From Acidovorax sp. CCYZU-2555 (GTDB lineage: Bacteria > Pseudomonadota > Gammaproteobacteria > Burkholderiales > Burkholderiaceae_C), in assembly GCF_018413525.1 (NCBI RefSeq), contig NZ_JAHCDD010000030.1, positions 1 through 57,976 on the forward strand: a DNA stretch of 57,976 nucleotides, in the 5' to 3' direction. The position numbers and the translations under genes are program-made. The notes beneath the pieces are model-generated. The model was not told where the DNA came from. It worked only from the letters and a program-made list of their open reading frames with translations, and made no database searches. This document shows, piece by piece, positions 9,590 through 18,633 of the stretch. Each line of letters begins with the position of its first letter. The stretch's first letter is position 1.

Positions 9590-10663
9590 ATGTCCGTCAG
9601 CGATATCGATCTGATCCACGCCTGGAAGCAGGTGCTTGCGCTGTCCCAACTCGAGCCCGGCCAGATCGTCACGGTGCTCACCGGCGCCGACACCCACCCG
9701 CAGACGCTGCGCTGCGCGATCGCGGCTTCGAGCGAAATGGGCGCGCGCGTCAACCGGCTCGATCTGCCGCCCGTGAACGCCGAGAAATCGCTGAGCCGCG
9801 ACGCGCTCGCCTATCTGGGCACGACGCCGCTCACGGGCAACCCGGCGGCGATCGCCGCGCTCAAGGCCAGCGATCTGGTGCTCGATCTGATGACGCTGCT
9901 GTTCTCGCCCGAGCAGCACGACATCCTGCAGTCGGGCACCAAGATCCTGCTGGCGATAGAGCCGCCCGAAGTGCTGTGCCGCCTCGTGCCCACGGCCGCG
10001 GACCGCACGCGCGTGCAGGCCGCGGCCCAGCGCATCGCGCAAGCGCGCCAGATGCACATCACCTCGCAAGCCGGCACCGACCTGCGCTGCCAGCTGGGCC
10101 ATTTCCCGGCGATCAGCGAATACGGTTTCGTCGACGCGCCCGGGCGCTGGGACCATTGGCCCAGCGGCTTCGTGCTGACCTGGCCCAACGAAGGTGAAAG
10201 CAACGGCCGCGTGGTGCTGGACCGCGGCGACATCCTGCTGCCGCTCAAGGACTATGTGACCGAGCCCATCGAGCTGGTGATAGAGAAGGGCTTCGTGACG
10301 CGCATCAGCGGCGGACTGCAGGCCGAGATCCTCAAGGAATACATGGCCTCGTACGAGGACCCCGAAGCCTATGCGGTCTCGCATGTGGGTTGGGGCCTGC
10401 AGCCGCGCGCCCAGTGGTCGATGCTCGCGCATTACAACAAGGAAACGCATATCGGCATGGACGCGCGCGCGTTCGAAGGCAACTTCCTCTGGTCCATGGG
10501 GCCGAACAACGAAGCCGGCGGCAGCCGCACCACGGCCTGCCACATCGACATCCCCATGCGCCACTGCAGCGTCGCGCTCGACGGCCAGCCCATGGTGATA
10601 GCGGGCGTGGTACAGGATGAACAAGGACTGGCGCGCGCCGCGCGCCGCAAGGAGATCGCATGA
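9590..10663 (+). CDS. nicX: 2,5-dihydroxypyridine 5,6-dioxygenase
   Basis: A 357-residue Fe(II) extradiol-type dioxygenase that opens 2,5-dihydroxypyridine to N-formylmaleamate. The iron ligands His265 (SHVGWG), His318 and Asp320 (CHID) fall at the same residue numbers as in P. putida NicX. The family is unlike other ring-cleavage dioxygenases and resembles leucyl aminopeptidase-type folds. A Shine-Dalgarno (AAGGAG) precedes the ATG. Its stop overlaps the nicF start by ATGA. Confidence 0.95.
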   Translation: MSVSDIDLIHAWKQVLALSQLEPGQIVTVLTGADTHPQTLRCAIAASSEMGARVNRLDLPPVNAEKSLSRDALAYLGTTPLTGNPAAIAALKASDLVLDLMTLLFSPEQHDILQSGTKILLAIEPPEVLCRLVPTAADRTRVQAAAQRIAQARQMHITSQAGTDLRCQLGHFPAISEYGFVDAPGRWDHWPSGFVLTWPNEGESNGRVVLDRGDILLPLKDYVTEPIELVIEKGFVTRISGGLQAEILKEYMASYEDPEAYAVSHVGWGLQPRAQWSMLAHYNKETHIGMDARAFEGNFLWSMGPNNEAGGSRTTACHIDIPMRHCSVALDGQPMVIAGVVQDEQGLARAARRKEIA

Positions 10664-11319
10664 CCGAACAACGGATTCCCACCGAAGGCGTGGCCGGAGA
10701 CATCTCCGCCTATGCGCGCCAGGGCTTTGGCACGCCGCTGGCGCTCAAGGCCCCGTTCGGCCTGCTGATCATCGACTTCGTCAACGGCTTTGCCGACCCG
10801 GCGGTGTTCGGCGGCGGCAATATTCCCGAAGCGATCGCGCAGACCCAGGAGCTGCTGGCCCATGCGCGCGCCCAGGGCTGGCCCGTGGCCCACAGCCGCA
10901 TCGTGTTCTCCGACGACGACGCCGACAGCAATGTCTTTTGCCTCAAGGTGCCGGGCATGCTCACGCTCAAGGAAGACAGCCCGGCCAGCGCCATCGTGGC
11001 CGAACTGGCGCCCGCGGCGGGTGAATACGTGGTGCGCAAGAGCACGCCGTCGGCGTTCTTCGGCACCATGCTCGCGCCCTGGCTGGCCCAGCGCGGCGTG
11101 CAGACGCTGCTGGTCGCGGGCTGCGTGACCAGCGGCTGCGTGCGCGCCAGCGTGGTCGATGCGATGCAGTCGGGCTTTCGCCCGCTGGTCGTAGCCGACT
11201 GCTGCGGCGACCGCGCGATTGGCCCGCATGAAGCCAATCTCTTCGACATGGCGCAAAAATACGCGGCCGTGATGCCGCTGGCCCAGGCCATTGCCGATAC
11301 CGACGCGCTGTCGCGTTGA
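10660..11319 (+). CDS. nicF: maleamate amidohydrolase
   Basis: A 219-residue isochorismatase-superfamily enzyme that hydrolyses maleamate to maleate and ammonia. The Asp-Lys-Cys triad is Asp39 (LLIIDFVNGF), Lys127 (VVRKSTPSAFFGT) and Cys160 (GCVTSGCVRASV). It is translationally coupled to nicX by a 4-nt overlap. A strong hairpin with T-runs follows its stop. Confidence 0.94.
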   Translation: MTEQRIPTEGVAGDISAYARQGFGTPLALKAPFGLLIIDFVNGFADPAVFGGGNIPEAIAQTQELLAHARAQGWPVAHSRIVFSDDDADSNVFCLKVPGMLTLKEDSPASAIVAELAPAAGEYVVRKSTPSAFFGTMLAPWLAQRGVQTLLVAGCVTSGCVRASVVDAMQSGFRPLVVADCCGDRAIGPHEANLFDMAQKYAAVMPLAQAIADTDALSR

Positions 11320-11325
11320 TCGGCC

Positions 11326-11365
11326 GGCATGCGGGCCCCGCGCCCGCATGCCCTGATTTTCTTTT
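11326..11365 (+). terminator. intrinsic terminator after nicF
   Basis: Perfect 11-bp arms GGCATGCGGGC (11326-11336) and GCCCGCATGCC (11342-11352), 5-nt loop, then CTGATTTTCTTTT. The next gene starts only 11 nt later. Confidence 0.88.
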
Positions 11366-11375
11366 GTAGCCCGCC

Positions 11376-13643
11376 ATGACCCTGCCCCAGCCCACCGTAT
11401 TGCACGACCAGTTGCTCACCCGCCCCGGCACCTTGCTGGTGGTGCGCGCTCCGGTCGCGCCGCCGCGCCCGATTCCCGGCCAGCCCGGAACGGCGTCGGA
11501 CTATGTGCAGTCCACGCCCGAGATCTTTGTAGCGGTGCTCGCGGCGCAGCAGGGCTGGCGTGCCATGGCCTTCAATGGCCATGTGGACCTGGGCACGGGC
11601 ATTCGCACGGCGCTGGCGCAGATCGTCGCCGAGGAGCTCGAAGTGCCGCTGGCCCAGCTCGAAATGGTGCTGGGCCATACGGCGGCCGCGCCCAACCAGG
11701 GCCCGACGATTGCCAGCGCGAGCATACAGATTTCGGCCGTGCCGCTGCGCCGCGCCGCGGCCCAGGCGCGCGAACAGCTGCTGGCGCTGGCTGCGCTGCG
11801 CTGGGGCGTGGCGGCCGAGCAACTGCAGGCGCGCGATGGCGTCATCCGCTTTGCCGATGGATTGGACGCGCGCCGCGTCGATTACGGCGAACTGCTGCAA
11901 GGCCAACAGATTCAGCTGACGCTGGCCGCGCCCGAACAGCCCGTCAAGCTCAAGCCCGCATCCGAGTACCGGCTGGTGGGCAAGGGCGCGGCGCGCGTCG
12001 ACATTCCCGCCAAGGCCACGGGCGAGCTGAGCTTTGTGCACGATGTGCGCGTGCCGGGCATGCGCCATGGCCGCGTGCTGCGCCCGCCCCACCCGGGGCG
12101 CGACGGCGGCGACTTCATAGGCCATTGCCTGATCGATGTGGACCGCGCATCCGTGGCCCATTTGCCGGGCCGTGTCGAGGTGGTGGTCGAAGGCGACTTT
12201 GTCGGCGTGGTCGCCGACCGCGAGGAGCAGGCGATCGCCGCGCTGCGCGCGCTGCGCGTGCACTGGAAACCCGTGCCGCCCGCGCCCGATCTGGGCGACC
12301 TCGAAGCCGCGATTCGCGCCAATCCCGCGCAGCGCCGCGCGCTGGTCGATCAGGGCGATGTCGCGGGCAGCAGCGCGCGCGCCGCCACGCATCTGCAGCA
12401 CAGCTATGTCTGGCCCTACCAGATGCATGCGTCCATTGGCCCGTCGTGCGCCGTCGCCGATTTCCAGGGCGGCCAACTCACCGTCTGGGCCGGCACGCAG
12501 AACCCGCACATGCTGCGCACCGACCTCGACCGCCTGCTGCAGCTGGGCGAAGGCCGGATCGATATCGTGCGGCTCGAAGCCGCGGGCTGCTACGGCCGCA
12601 ACTGCGCCGACGATGTCTGCGCCGACGCGGCCTTGCTGGCGCGCGCCGTGGGCGCGCCGGTGCGCGTGCAGCTCACGCGCGAACAGGAACACCAGTGGGA
12701 GCCCAAGGGCACGGGCCAGCTGATGGACGTGGGCGCGGCCATCGATGCCGACGGCGAACTGCTGGCCTATGACTTCGCCGTGCGCTATCCCTCGAACGAC
12801 GCGCCCTTGCTCGCGCTGCTGCTCACGGGCCGCGTGGCGGGCTCGCCGCGCACGCTGGAAATGGGCGACCGCACGGCCGTGCCGCCCTACCGTTACCGCG
12901 ACCAGCGCATCGCCAGCCACGACATGGCGCCGCTGGTGCGCTCGTCCTGGCTGCGCGGCGTTTCGGCCCTGCCCAATTCGTTCGCCCACGACTGCATGAT
13001 CGATGAGCTCGCGCAGGCGGCCGGCGCCGACCCGGTCGACTTTCGCCTGCGCCATCTGGACGACACGCGCGCCAGCGAACTGCTGCAGGCCACGGCCCGC
13101 CATGCCGACTGGCAGCGCGGCGCCCGGGGCAGCCGCGGCCGGCTCGCGGCCGACGGCTGGCTGCATGGCCGCGGCGTGGCCTATGCGCGCTATGTGCACA
13201 GCCGCTTTCCGGGCTTTGGCGCGGCCTGGGCCGCCTGGGTGATCGACCTGCGCGTGGACCCGGTCAGCGGGCGCATCGAGGTCACGCGCCTGGTCGTGGG
13301 CCAGGACACGGGAATGATGGTCAACCCCGACGGCGTGCGCCACCAGATCCACGGCAATGTGATCCAGACGCTGAGCCGCAGCCTGATGGAGAAGGTGGGC
13401 TTCGACGCGGCCGGCGTCAGCAGCCGCGAATGGGGCGCCTACCCCATCATCGGTTTCAAGGCCTTGCCCGACATCGAAGTGCTGCTGATGCCGCGCCAGG
13501 ACGAGCCGCCCATGGGCGCGGGCGAGTCGGCTTCGGTGCCCGGCCCGGCGGCGATCGCCAACGCGCTGTTCGATGCCACGGGCCGGCGCTTCTACGCCGC
13601 GCCGTTCACGCCCGATGCGGTGCGCGCGGTGCTGGGCCGCTGA
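11376..13643 (+). CDS. nicotinate dehydrogenase catalytic molybdopterin subunit (separate gene)
   Basis: A 755-residue molybdopterin-binding subunit of the xanthine-dehydrogenase/CoxL family without any haem-binding motif. It begins with the cofactor block GHVDLGTGIRTALAQIVAEE and ends with PMGAGESASVPGPAAIANAL; Glu717 in that motif is the expected base that activates the Mo-OH. With NicA and the tri-haem protein at 2956-5856 it should form a three-subunit nicotinate hydroxylase. It lies after nicF on the opposite strand from its partners, behind an intrinsic terminator. Comamonas nicotinate dehydrogenases with separate large and cytochrome subunits have, as I recall, been described; I could not check this. 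A different N-heterocycle substrate is the main alternative. Confidence 0.85.
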   Translation: MTLPQPTVLHDQLLTRPGTLLVVRAPVAPPRPIPGQPGTASDYVQSTPEIFVAVLAAQQGWRAMAFNGHVDLGTGIRTALAQIVAEELEVPLAQLEMVLGHTAAAPNQGPTIASASIQISAVPLRRAAAQAREQLLALAALRWGVAAEQLQARDGVIRFADGLDARRVDYGELLQGQQIQLTLAAPEQPVKLKPASEYRLVGKGAARVDIPAKATGELSFVHDVRVPGMRHGRVLRPPHPGRDGGDFIGHCLIDVDRASVAHLPGRVEVVVEGDFVGVVADREEQAIAALRALRVHWKPVPPAPDLGDLEAAIRANPAQRRALVDQGDVAGSSARAATHLQHSYVWPYQMHASIGPSCAVADFQGGQLTVWAGTQNPHMLRTDLDRLLQLGEGRIDIVRLEAAGCYGRNCADDVCADAALLARAVGAPVRVQLTREQEHQWEPKGTGQLMDVGAAIDADGELLAYDFAVRYPSNDAPLLALLLTGRVAGSPRTLEMGDRTAVPPYRYRDQRIASHDMAPLVRSSWLRGVSALPNSFAHDCMIDELAQAAGADPVDFRLRHLDDTRASELLQATARHADWQRGARGSRGRLAADGWLHGRGVAYARYVHSRFPGFGAAWAAWVIDLRVDPVSGRIEVTRLVVGQDTGMMVNPDGVRHQIHGNVIQTLSRSLMEKVGFDAAGVSSREWGAYPIIGFKALPDIEVLLMPRQDEPPMGAGESASVPGPAAIANALFDATGRRFYAAPFTPDAVRAVLGR

Positions 13644-13657
13644 TTTCTTGCGCCCGC

Positions 13658-13670
13658 TTTAGCCGCTAAA
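13658..13670. repeat. post-stop palindrome TTTAGC-C-GCTAAA
   Basis: 6-bp arms around one central base, 14 nt after the stop of the molybdopterin gene. The same palindrome with central G occurs at 35975-35987, again just after an operon's last stop. Confidence 0.6.
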
Positions 13671-13695
13671 AACGGCGGCGAATGTCCGCGCAATT

Positions 13696-13717
13696 CATGC
13701 CCATGAAGATGGGCATG
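13696..13717. promoter_or_regulatory. 9-bp inverted repeat with GAAG loop
   Basis: CATGCCCAT-GAAG-ATGGGCATG is a perfect hairpin without a T-run. It may terminate the upstream operon weakly or bind a regulator ahead of the DUF5710 gene. Confidence 0.55.
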
Positions 13718-13875
13718 GTGCGCGTGGATTTCGTTATATCGGATGCCGCTGGCTATACTGCCTGCGCCTTTTGCGTGCCGCATTGCGCAGGGGGCAGCCG
13801 CCCCGCAGGCCCTGGCGAACGCCCCCGGATAGAGCGGCTCAAGGCAAGCTTCGCTGCATGACAGGGAGGATGGAT

Positions 13876-14538
13876 ATGAATCCACCGAACAGGTCCGAGT
13901 ACGCCGCCGACGGCGCGGCGCAGGTGCAGGAGACGCAGCGCGCCATCCTGCTGTGGGTGCCTTTCGCGCACAAGGACCAGGCCAAGGCCTTGGGCGCGAA
14001 ATGGGACCGCCAGGCCCATGCCTGGTATGTGCCGGCGGGCATGGACGCCGCGCCGTTCGCGCAGTGGACGCAGCGCCAGGCCGAGGAGCCCGCGCACGAA
14101 ACGCAGCGCCAGCCCGGGCGCGAATACCTCGACGTTCCGTATGGCGAGCGCAAGGCGGCCAAGGCCGCGGGCGCGGTCTGGGATCCCCTGGCCCGCTGCT
14201 GGTTTGTCGGCCCGCACTGCGATCGGCACAAGCTCGCGCGCTGGCAGCCGGACCAAGCCGCTGCCGGCGAAGTGCCGACCGCGCGCGAAGCTTTCGCCGC
14301 CGCGCTGCGCGCCATGGGCTGCGTGGTCAGCGGCGAGCATCCGCTGATGGACGGCGAGCGCCATGGCATTGGCGTGGAGGGCGCGGTGCACGGCATGCAC
14401 ATCGGCGCGGCTGCGCCCGATGACGCCGACGAAGCGGCGTTCTATGTCGCCCACCTCGAAGGCCGGCCGCACGGCTATATCCGCAACTTCAGGACCGGCA
14501 TCGATATGCAGTGGAAGGCGAGGGCGGTGGTGCTGTAG
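13876..14538 (+). CDS. orphan DUF5710 protein, primase/TraC-like fragment
   Basis: A 220-residue soluble protein. Two DUF5710 units are visible: [19 protein letters not shown] with WYVPAGMD, and [20 protein letters not shown] with CWFVGP. The tail ([35 protein letters not shown]) matches my memory of the segment that precedes the Toprim domain in plasmid and ICE TraC-like primases, and the reading frame stops there. Function is unknown; it looks like the front module of a mobile-element protein kept alone. The start at 13876 is chosen for AGGGAGGA five bases upstream; ATG at 13858 and 13870 are also in frame. Confidence 0.7.
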   Translation: MNPPNRSEYAADGAAQVQETQRAILLWVPFAHKDQAKALGAKWDRQAHAWYVPAGMDAAPFAQWTQRQAEEPAHETQRQPGREYLDVPYGERKAAKAAGAVWDPLARCWFVGPHCDRHKLARWQPDQAAAGEVPTAREAFAAALRAMGCVVSGEHPLMDGERHGIGVEGAVHGMHIGAAAPDDADEAAFYVAHLEGRPHGYIRNFRTGIDMQWKARAVVL

Positions 14539-14648
14539 CCCAGCGCGTCCCGTCACGTGCGGGACGGCGTTTGCGCCGCGGCAATGCTCCAATATTTTTC
14601 AACGAGGCGGCCCAGCCGGGGCGGCCCGCAATCCCACAAGGACGAAAA

Positions 14649-15881
14649 ATGTTTGCTGAACCTTCCGCGAAGACCCGGGACCTGCTGCAGCGCCTGAACG
14701 CGTTCTTTGACGAACACATCTATCCCAACGAAGAACGCTATCTGCGCGAAATGGACGCGTTCCGCCGCGCGGGCAATGCCTGGCAGGTGTCGCCGCTGAT
14801 CGAGGAACTCAAGCCGCTGGCGCGCGAAGCCGGCCTGTGGAACATGTTCCTGCCGCACGAGTACCGCGGCGTTCCCGGCATCTCCAATCTCGACTACGCA
14901 CCGCTGTGCGAAGTGATGGGCCGCGTGACCTGGTCGGGCGAAGTGTTCAACTGCTCGGCGCCCGATACCGGCAACATGGAAACCATTGAGCGCTACGGCA
15001 CCGAAGCGCAAAAGGACCAGTGGCTCGAACCGTTGCTGCGCGGCGAGATCCGCTCGGGCTTTCTGATGACCGAGCCCGCCGTGGCCTCGTCGGACGCGAC
15101 CAATATCCAGTGCACGATTCGCCGCGAAGGCGACGAGTACGTGATCAACGGCCGCAAGTGGTTCTCGTCGGGCGCGGGCAGCCCGCATTGCCAGATCTTC
15201 ATCGTCATGGGCAAGACCGACACCGAGGCGCCGCGCCATGCGCAGCAGTCGATGGTGCTGGTGCCGCGCGACACGCAAGGCGTCACGGTGCTGCGCCACC
15301 TGTCGGTGTTCGGCTACGACGACGCGCCGCACGGCCACATGGAAGTGCTGCTGGAGAACGTGCGCGTTCCCGTGGCCAACATTCTGCTGGGCGAAGGCCG
15401 GGGTTTTGAAATTGCCCAGGGTCGCCTTGGCCCCGGACGCATTCACCACTGCATGCGCTCCATAGGCGCTGCCGAGCGTGCGCTGGAGATGATGTGCGAC
15501 CGGCTCAATGCCCGCGTGGCCTTCGGCCGCAAGCTGTCGGAACAATCGGTCTGGCACGAGCGCATCGCCGAGTCGCGCTGCATGATCGACCAGGCGCGCC
15601 TGCTGACGCTCAATGCGGCCTACAAGATGGACACCGTGGGCAACAAGAATGCACGCGCCGAGATCGCGATGATCAAGGTGGTCGCACCCAATATGTCGTG
15701 CAAGGTCGTCGACTGGGCGATACAGGCGCATGGCGCGGCCGGCGTGAGCCAGGACTTCTGGCTCGCCGAAGCCTATGCCCACCAGCGCACCGTGCGCATC
15801 GTCGACGGCCCGGATGAAGTCCACCGCAATGCCATCGCCAAGCTGGAGCTGGCCAAGCGCACGGCGGCTTTGCCGCGTTGA
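14649..15881 (+). CDS. acyl-CoA dehydrogenase (ACAD10/11-like)
   Basis: A 410-residue FAD-dependent acyl-CoA dehydrogenase that oxidises an acyl-CoA to the enoyl-CoA. Family features are [13 protein letters not shown] in the FAD/substrate loop, [12 protein letters not shown], and the C-terminal [20 protein letters not shown] and [16 protein letters not shown]. The last of these resembles ACAD10/11-type enzymes. The start at 14649 follows AAGGACG. The gene stands alone: no operator like those of the 20-49 kb regulon is seen upstream, and the next gene is convergent. Chain-length preference cannot be told. Confidence 0.85.
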   Translation: MFAEPSAKTRDLLQRLNAFFDEHIYPNEERYLREMDAFRRAGNAWQVSPLIEELKPLAREAGLWNMFLPHEYRGVPGISNLDYAPLCEVMGRVTWSGEVFNCSAPDTGNMETIERYGTEAQKDQWLEPLLRGEIRSGFLMTEPAVASSDATNIQCTIRREGDEYVINGRKWFSSGAGSPHCQIFIVMGKTDTEAPRHAQQSMVLVPRDTQGVTVLRHLSVFGYDDAPHGHMEVLLENVRVPVANILLGEGRGFEIAQGRLGPGRIHHCMRSIGAAERALEMMCDRLNARVAFGRKLSEQSVWHERIAESRCMIDQARLLTLNAAYKMDTVGNKNARAEIAMIKVVAPNMSCKVVDWAIQAHGAAGVSQDFWLAEAYAHQRTVRIVDGPDEVHRNAIAKLELAKRTAALPR

Positions 15882-15887
15882 GTGCAG

Positions 15888-15906
15888 CAGGCGGCACAGC
15901 CGCCTG
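15888..15906. terminator. GC hairpin between convergent genes
   Basis: CAGGCGGC-ACA-GCCGCCTG, 8-bp arms with a 3-nt loop and no T-run. It fills the short gap between two convergent stops and may act with a factor-dependent mechanism. Confidence 0.5.
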
Positions 15907-15916
15907 GCCCGCGCGC

Positions 15917-18463
15917 TCAGCGCGATGGCGTGGGCGCTGAATCGGCGTTGCGCTGGCGCAGCCACAGGCCCAGGTCGGCGGGGCTCAGCGGGCGCGCAAA
16001 CAGAAAGCCCTGCGCCACCGGATAGCCTTGCTCGCGCAGCAACTGGTTTTGCGCGGGCGTTTCAATGCCTTCGGCGACCACCGTCAGGTGCAGGCTTTTG
16101 CCTATGCCCAGGATGGCCGCGCTCAGCGCCTGCGCGGCCTCATCGTTTTCGAGGTCGGCCACAAAGCTGCGGTCCAGTTTCAGCTCGCTGACGGGAAGAC
16201 GGCGCAGATAGCTCAGGCTCGAGTAGCCCGTGCCGAAGTCGTCCATCGACAAGCGTATGCCCTTGGCATGTACATCGGCAATCGTCTTCATGGTGCTGGG
16301 ATTGGTGTCGAGCAACACGCTTTCCGTCAGTTCCAGCGTCAGGTCCTGTGGCTGCAGCGCATTGACTTCCAGCATGTCGGCAATCATGCGCGGCAGGTCC
16401 AGATTGTGAAAGCTGCTGGTCGACAGATTCACCGAGACCGCGGGCACGGCCAGCCCCTGCGCACGCCAGGCCGAAAGCTGGCCGCAGGCCTCGCGCAGCG
16501 CCCAGTGGCCCAGGTCGGCCACCAGTCCGCATTCCTCGGCCAGGGGAATGAAGCGCGCCGGGGAAATCTCGCCCAGCTCCGGGTGGTTCCAGCGCGCCAG
16601 CGCCTCGACGCCCGTGAGCTGGCCCGTGGTCATGTCCACTTGCGGCTGGTAATGCAGGTGCAGCTGTTTGGAGTGGATCGCGTGGCGCAGCGCCGTTTCC
16701 AGCGCCAGGCGCTCCTGCGCCAGCTGGTTCATCTCGCTGCTGAAGAAGCTGAAGCACCCGCGGCCGCTGCTTTTTGCCTGGTACATGGCCATGTCGGCGC
16801 GGTGCAGCAAGGTCTCCATGTCGCGGCCGTCGTCGGGGAACATGGCGATGCCCACGCTGGCCGATGCCGACAAGGCCAGGCCGGCGATGGTGACGGGCGC
16901 GCTCAGATCGACCAGCAGCCGTTCCACCAGGTCGGTGACCTGGTCGGCATGGCATTGCGACAGCACCACGACAAACTCATCGCCCGAAAGTCGGCCGGCG
17001 ATGTCCGAGCCGCGCAAGGTCTGCTGCAGCTTGGCGGCAATCTGGCGCAGCAGTTCGTCGCCGGCCGGGTGGCCCAATGAGTCGTTGACTTGCTTGAAAC
17101 GGTCCAGGTCGATGAACAGCACGGCCAACTGGTCGCTGTTGCGCGCCGCGGTGGCGATCGCCTGGTCGGCCTTGGCCTGCAGCAGGCTGCGGTTGGGCAA
17201 GCCTGTCAGGCCGTCATAGAAGGCGAGCTGGCGTATGCGCTGGCGCGCATGCTCGCGCTCCAGCGCCAGCGAACACAGATGCACGCAGGCATCGACCATC
17301 AGCTGATGAAACAGCTGGGCCGCGTGAATGCGCGGGCTCTTGAAGTAGAAAGCGAAGGTGCCGACGACGCGCCCCAGGCTGTTGTGAATCGGTGTCGACC
17401 AGCAGGCGGCAAAGCCCAGCGGCGCGATGCGCTGCGCGTGCACCTGCCAGTCCGGGGCCGTGGCATCGGCGCGCACGGTGTGCTCGCACCAGGTCGACCC
17501 GCCGCAATAGTCGCTCGGCAAGCCCGGGCCGACCAGCGGCTGCAGCACGCCCTCGTCGCTGACGGACAGAATCGACGCGGTGATCTCGGGCGAAATGCGC
17601 TCCACCTCGCGGCAGATCAACTGCAGCACTTCGCACAGCGGGCTTTCTTTCACCATGGCCTCGAGCACGCGATGCTGCAGCACCTCATGCATCTTGGCGC
17701 GGGTGATGTCCGTGAGCGTGGTCACGGTGTAAGTCACTGCCTGGGAGTTGGCGGCGCGGATGGGGTTGCTGATGGCCTTGGCCCAATAGCGTCGCCCGTC
17801 CTTGCTGACCACAATCTCCTCGCGTTCAACCGATTCGCCGCGGCGCAAGGCGCTGCGATAGCTGGACGCGAACTCCTCGTTCACATGCGGTGCCAGCAAG
17901 GCGATCGGCGCCCGGCCCTGGACTTCATCGAGTGCCCAGCCGAACATGCGGCTGAAGCCGTTGTTGATATAGACGATGCGCGCATCGCTGTCGCTGATGA
18001 CGACCGCCGTGCCACTGGCATCCGCGACCATGGACAGCCGCTGCAGATGTTCGGTTTGCGCCTGCTCGCGCTGCAGCCGCGCCGTGATGTCGGTCGCGAT
18101 CTTGAGAATCTGCCGCACCTTGCCCTGGGCGTCCAGCACCGGAGTGTAGGTGGCTTCGAGCCAGCAACTGCTGCCGTCCTGGCGCAGCCGCTCCGCGAGT
18201 CCCGTACGTGCCTTGCCATCGCGCAGCTGCGGCCAGAAGTTGCGGTACTCGGCGCTCGCGGCAAAGGCGGCGGTGCAGAAGCTGCTGTGGTGCCGCCCCA
18301 TGACTTGCTCACGCGTGTATCCCAGCAGTGCCAGGAAGTTGTCGTTGGCCCGGCTCAGCGAACCATCCAGCTCGAACTCGGCAATCGCCATCACACGATC
18401 CAATGCACTCAACTGTGCCAGCTGCTGCGCAACGGGGTGGGTGATTTCCTGACATTGCGACAT
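15917..18463 (-). CDS. PAS-PAS-GAF-GGDEF-EAL c-di-GMP protein
   Basis: An 848-residue sensor enzyme with no membrane segment. Domains in order: PAS (about 20-130), PAS (140-260), GAF-like (265-410), GGDEF (411-575) and EAL (585-840). The cyclase motif reads SGDEF (493-497) with an RxxD inhibitory site (484-487) five residues before it. The EAL domain keeps EALARW (620) and DDFGTG (741), so phosphodiesterase activity is expected. The architecture is that of E. coli DosP, but the first PAS (GYTREQVMGRHHSSFC) is closer to chemoreceptor-type PAS domains, so haem binding is not assured. Start at 18463 has AGGGAG upstream. The chemoreceptor gene lies 170 bp upstream on the same strand. Confidence 0.88.
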   Translation of the reverse strand: MSQCQEITHPVAQQLAQLSALDRVMAIAEFELDGSLSRANDNFLALLGYTREQVMGRHHSSFCTAAFAASAEYRNFWPQLRDGKARTGLAERLRQDGSSCWLEATYTPVLDAQGKVRQILKIATDITARLQREQAQTEHLQRLSMVADASGTAVVISDSDARIVYINNGFSRMFGWALDEVQGRAPIALLAPHVNEEFASSYRSALRRGESVEREEIVVSKDGRRYWAKAISNPIRAANSQAVTYTVTTLTDITRAKMHEVLQHRVLEAMVKESPLCEVLQLICREVERISPEITASILSVSDEGVLQPLVGPGLPSDYCGGSTWCEHTVRADATAPDWQVHAQRIAPLGFAACWSTPIHNSLGRVVGTFAFYFKSPRIHAAQLFHQLMVDACVHLCSLALEREHARQRIRQLAFYDGLTGLPNRSLLQAKADQAIATAARNSDQLAVLFIDLDRFKQVNDSLGHPAGDELLRQIAAKLQQTLRGSDIAGRLSGDEFVVVLSQCHADQVTDLVERLLVDLSAPVTIAGLALSASASVGIAMFPDDGRDMETLLHRADMAMYQAKSSGRGCFSFFSSEMNQLAQERLALETALRHAIHSKQLHLHYQPQVDMTTGQLTGVEALARWNHPELGEISPARFIPLAEECGLVADLGHWALREACGQLSAWRAQGLAVPAVSVNLSTSSFHNLDLPRMIADMLEVNALQPQDLTLELTESVLLDTNPSTMKTIADVHAKGIRLSMDDFGTGYSSLSYLRRLPVSELKLDRSFVADLENDEAAQALSAAILGIGKSLHLTVVAEGIETPAQNQLLREQGYPVAQGFLFARPLSPADLGLWLRQRNADSAPTPSR

Positions 18464-18633
18464 GCGCACTCCCTGGGGTGGGGCCTTGCGCAACCGGCAG
18501 GCCCGCTTGACATCCTGGCCATGGGGCGCCGCGGGCGCCACAGGGCTCGGATGTTTCTGTTGGATGAATGTCCAGCCGAGCCGCGCGCGGCCTTCAGACG
18601 CTGGATGCTGCCGAAACGGCAGCTGACATGGGC

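Noticed and set aside
18507..18560. TTGACA-like promoter and GC hairpin between the chemoreceptor and the c-di-GMP gene
   Set aside because: The hexamer faces rightward, away from the next leftward gene, and no matching -10 is seen; the hairpin lacks a T-run.
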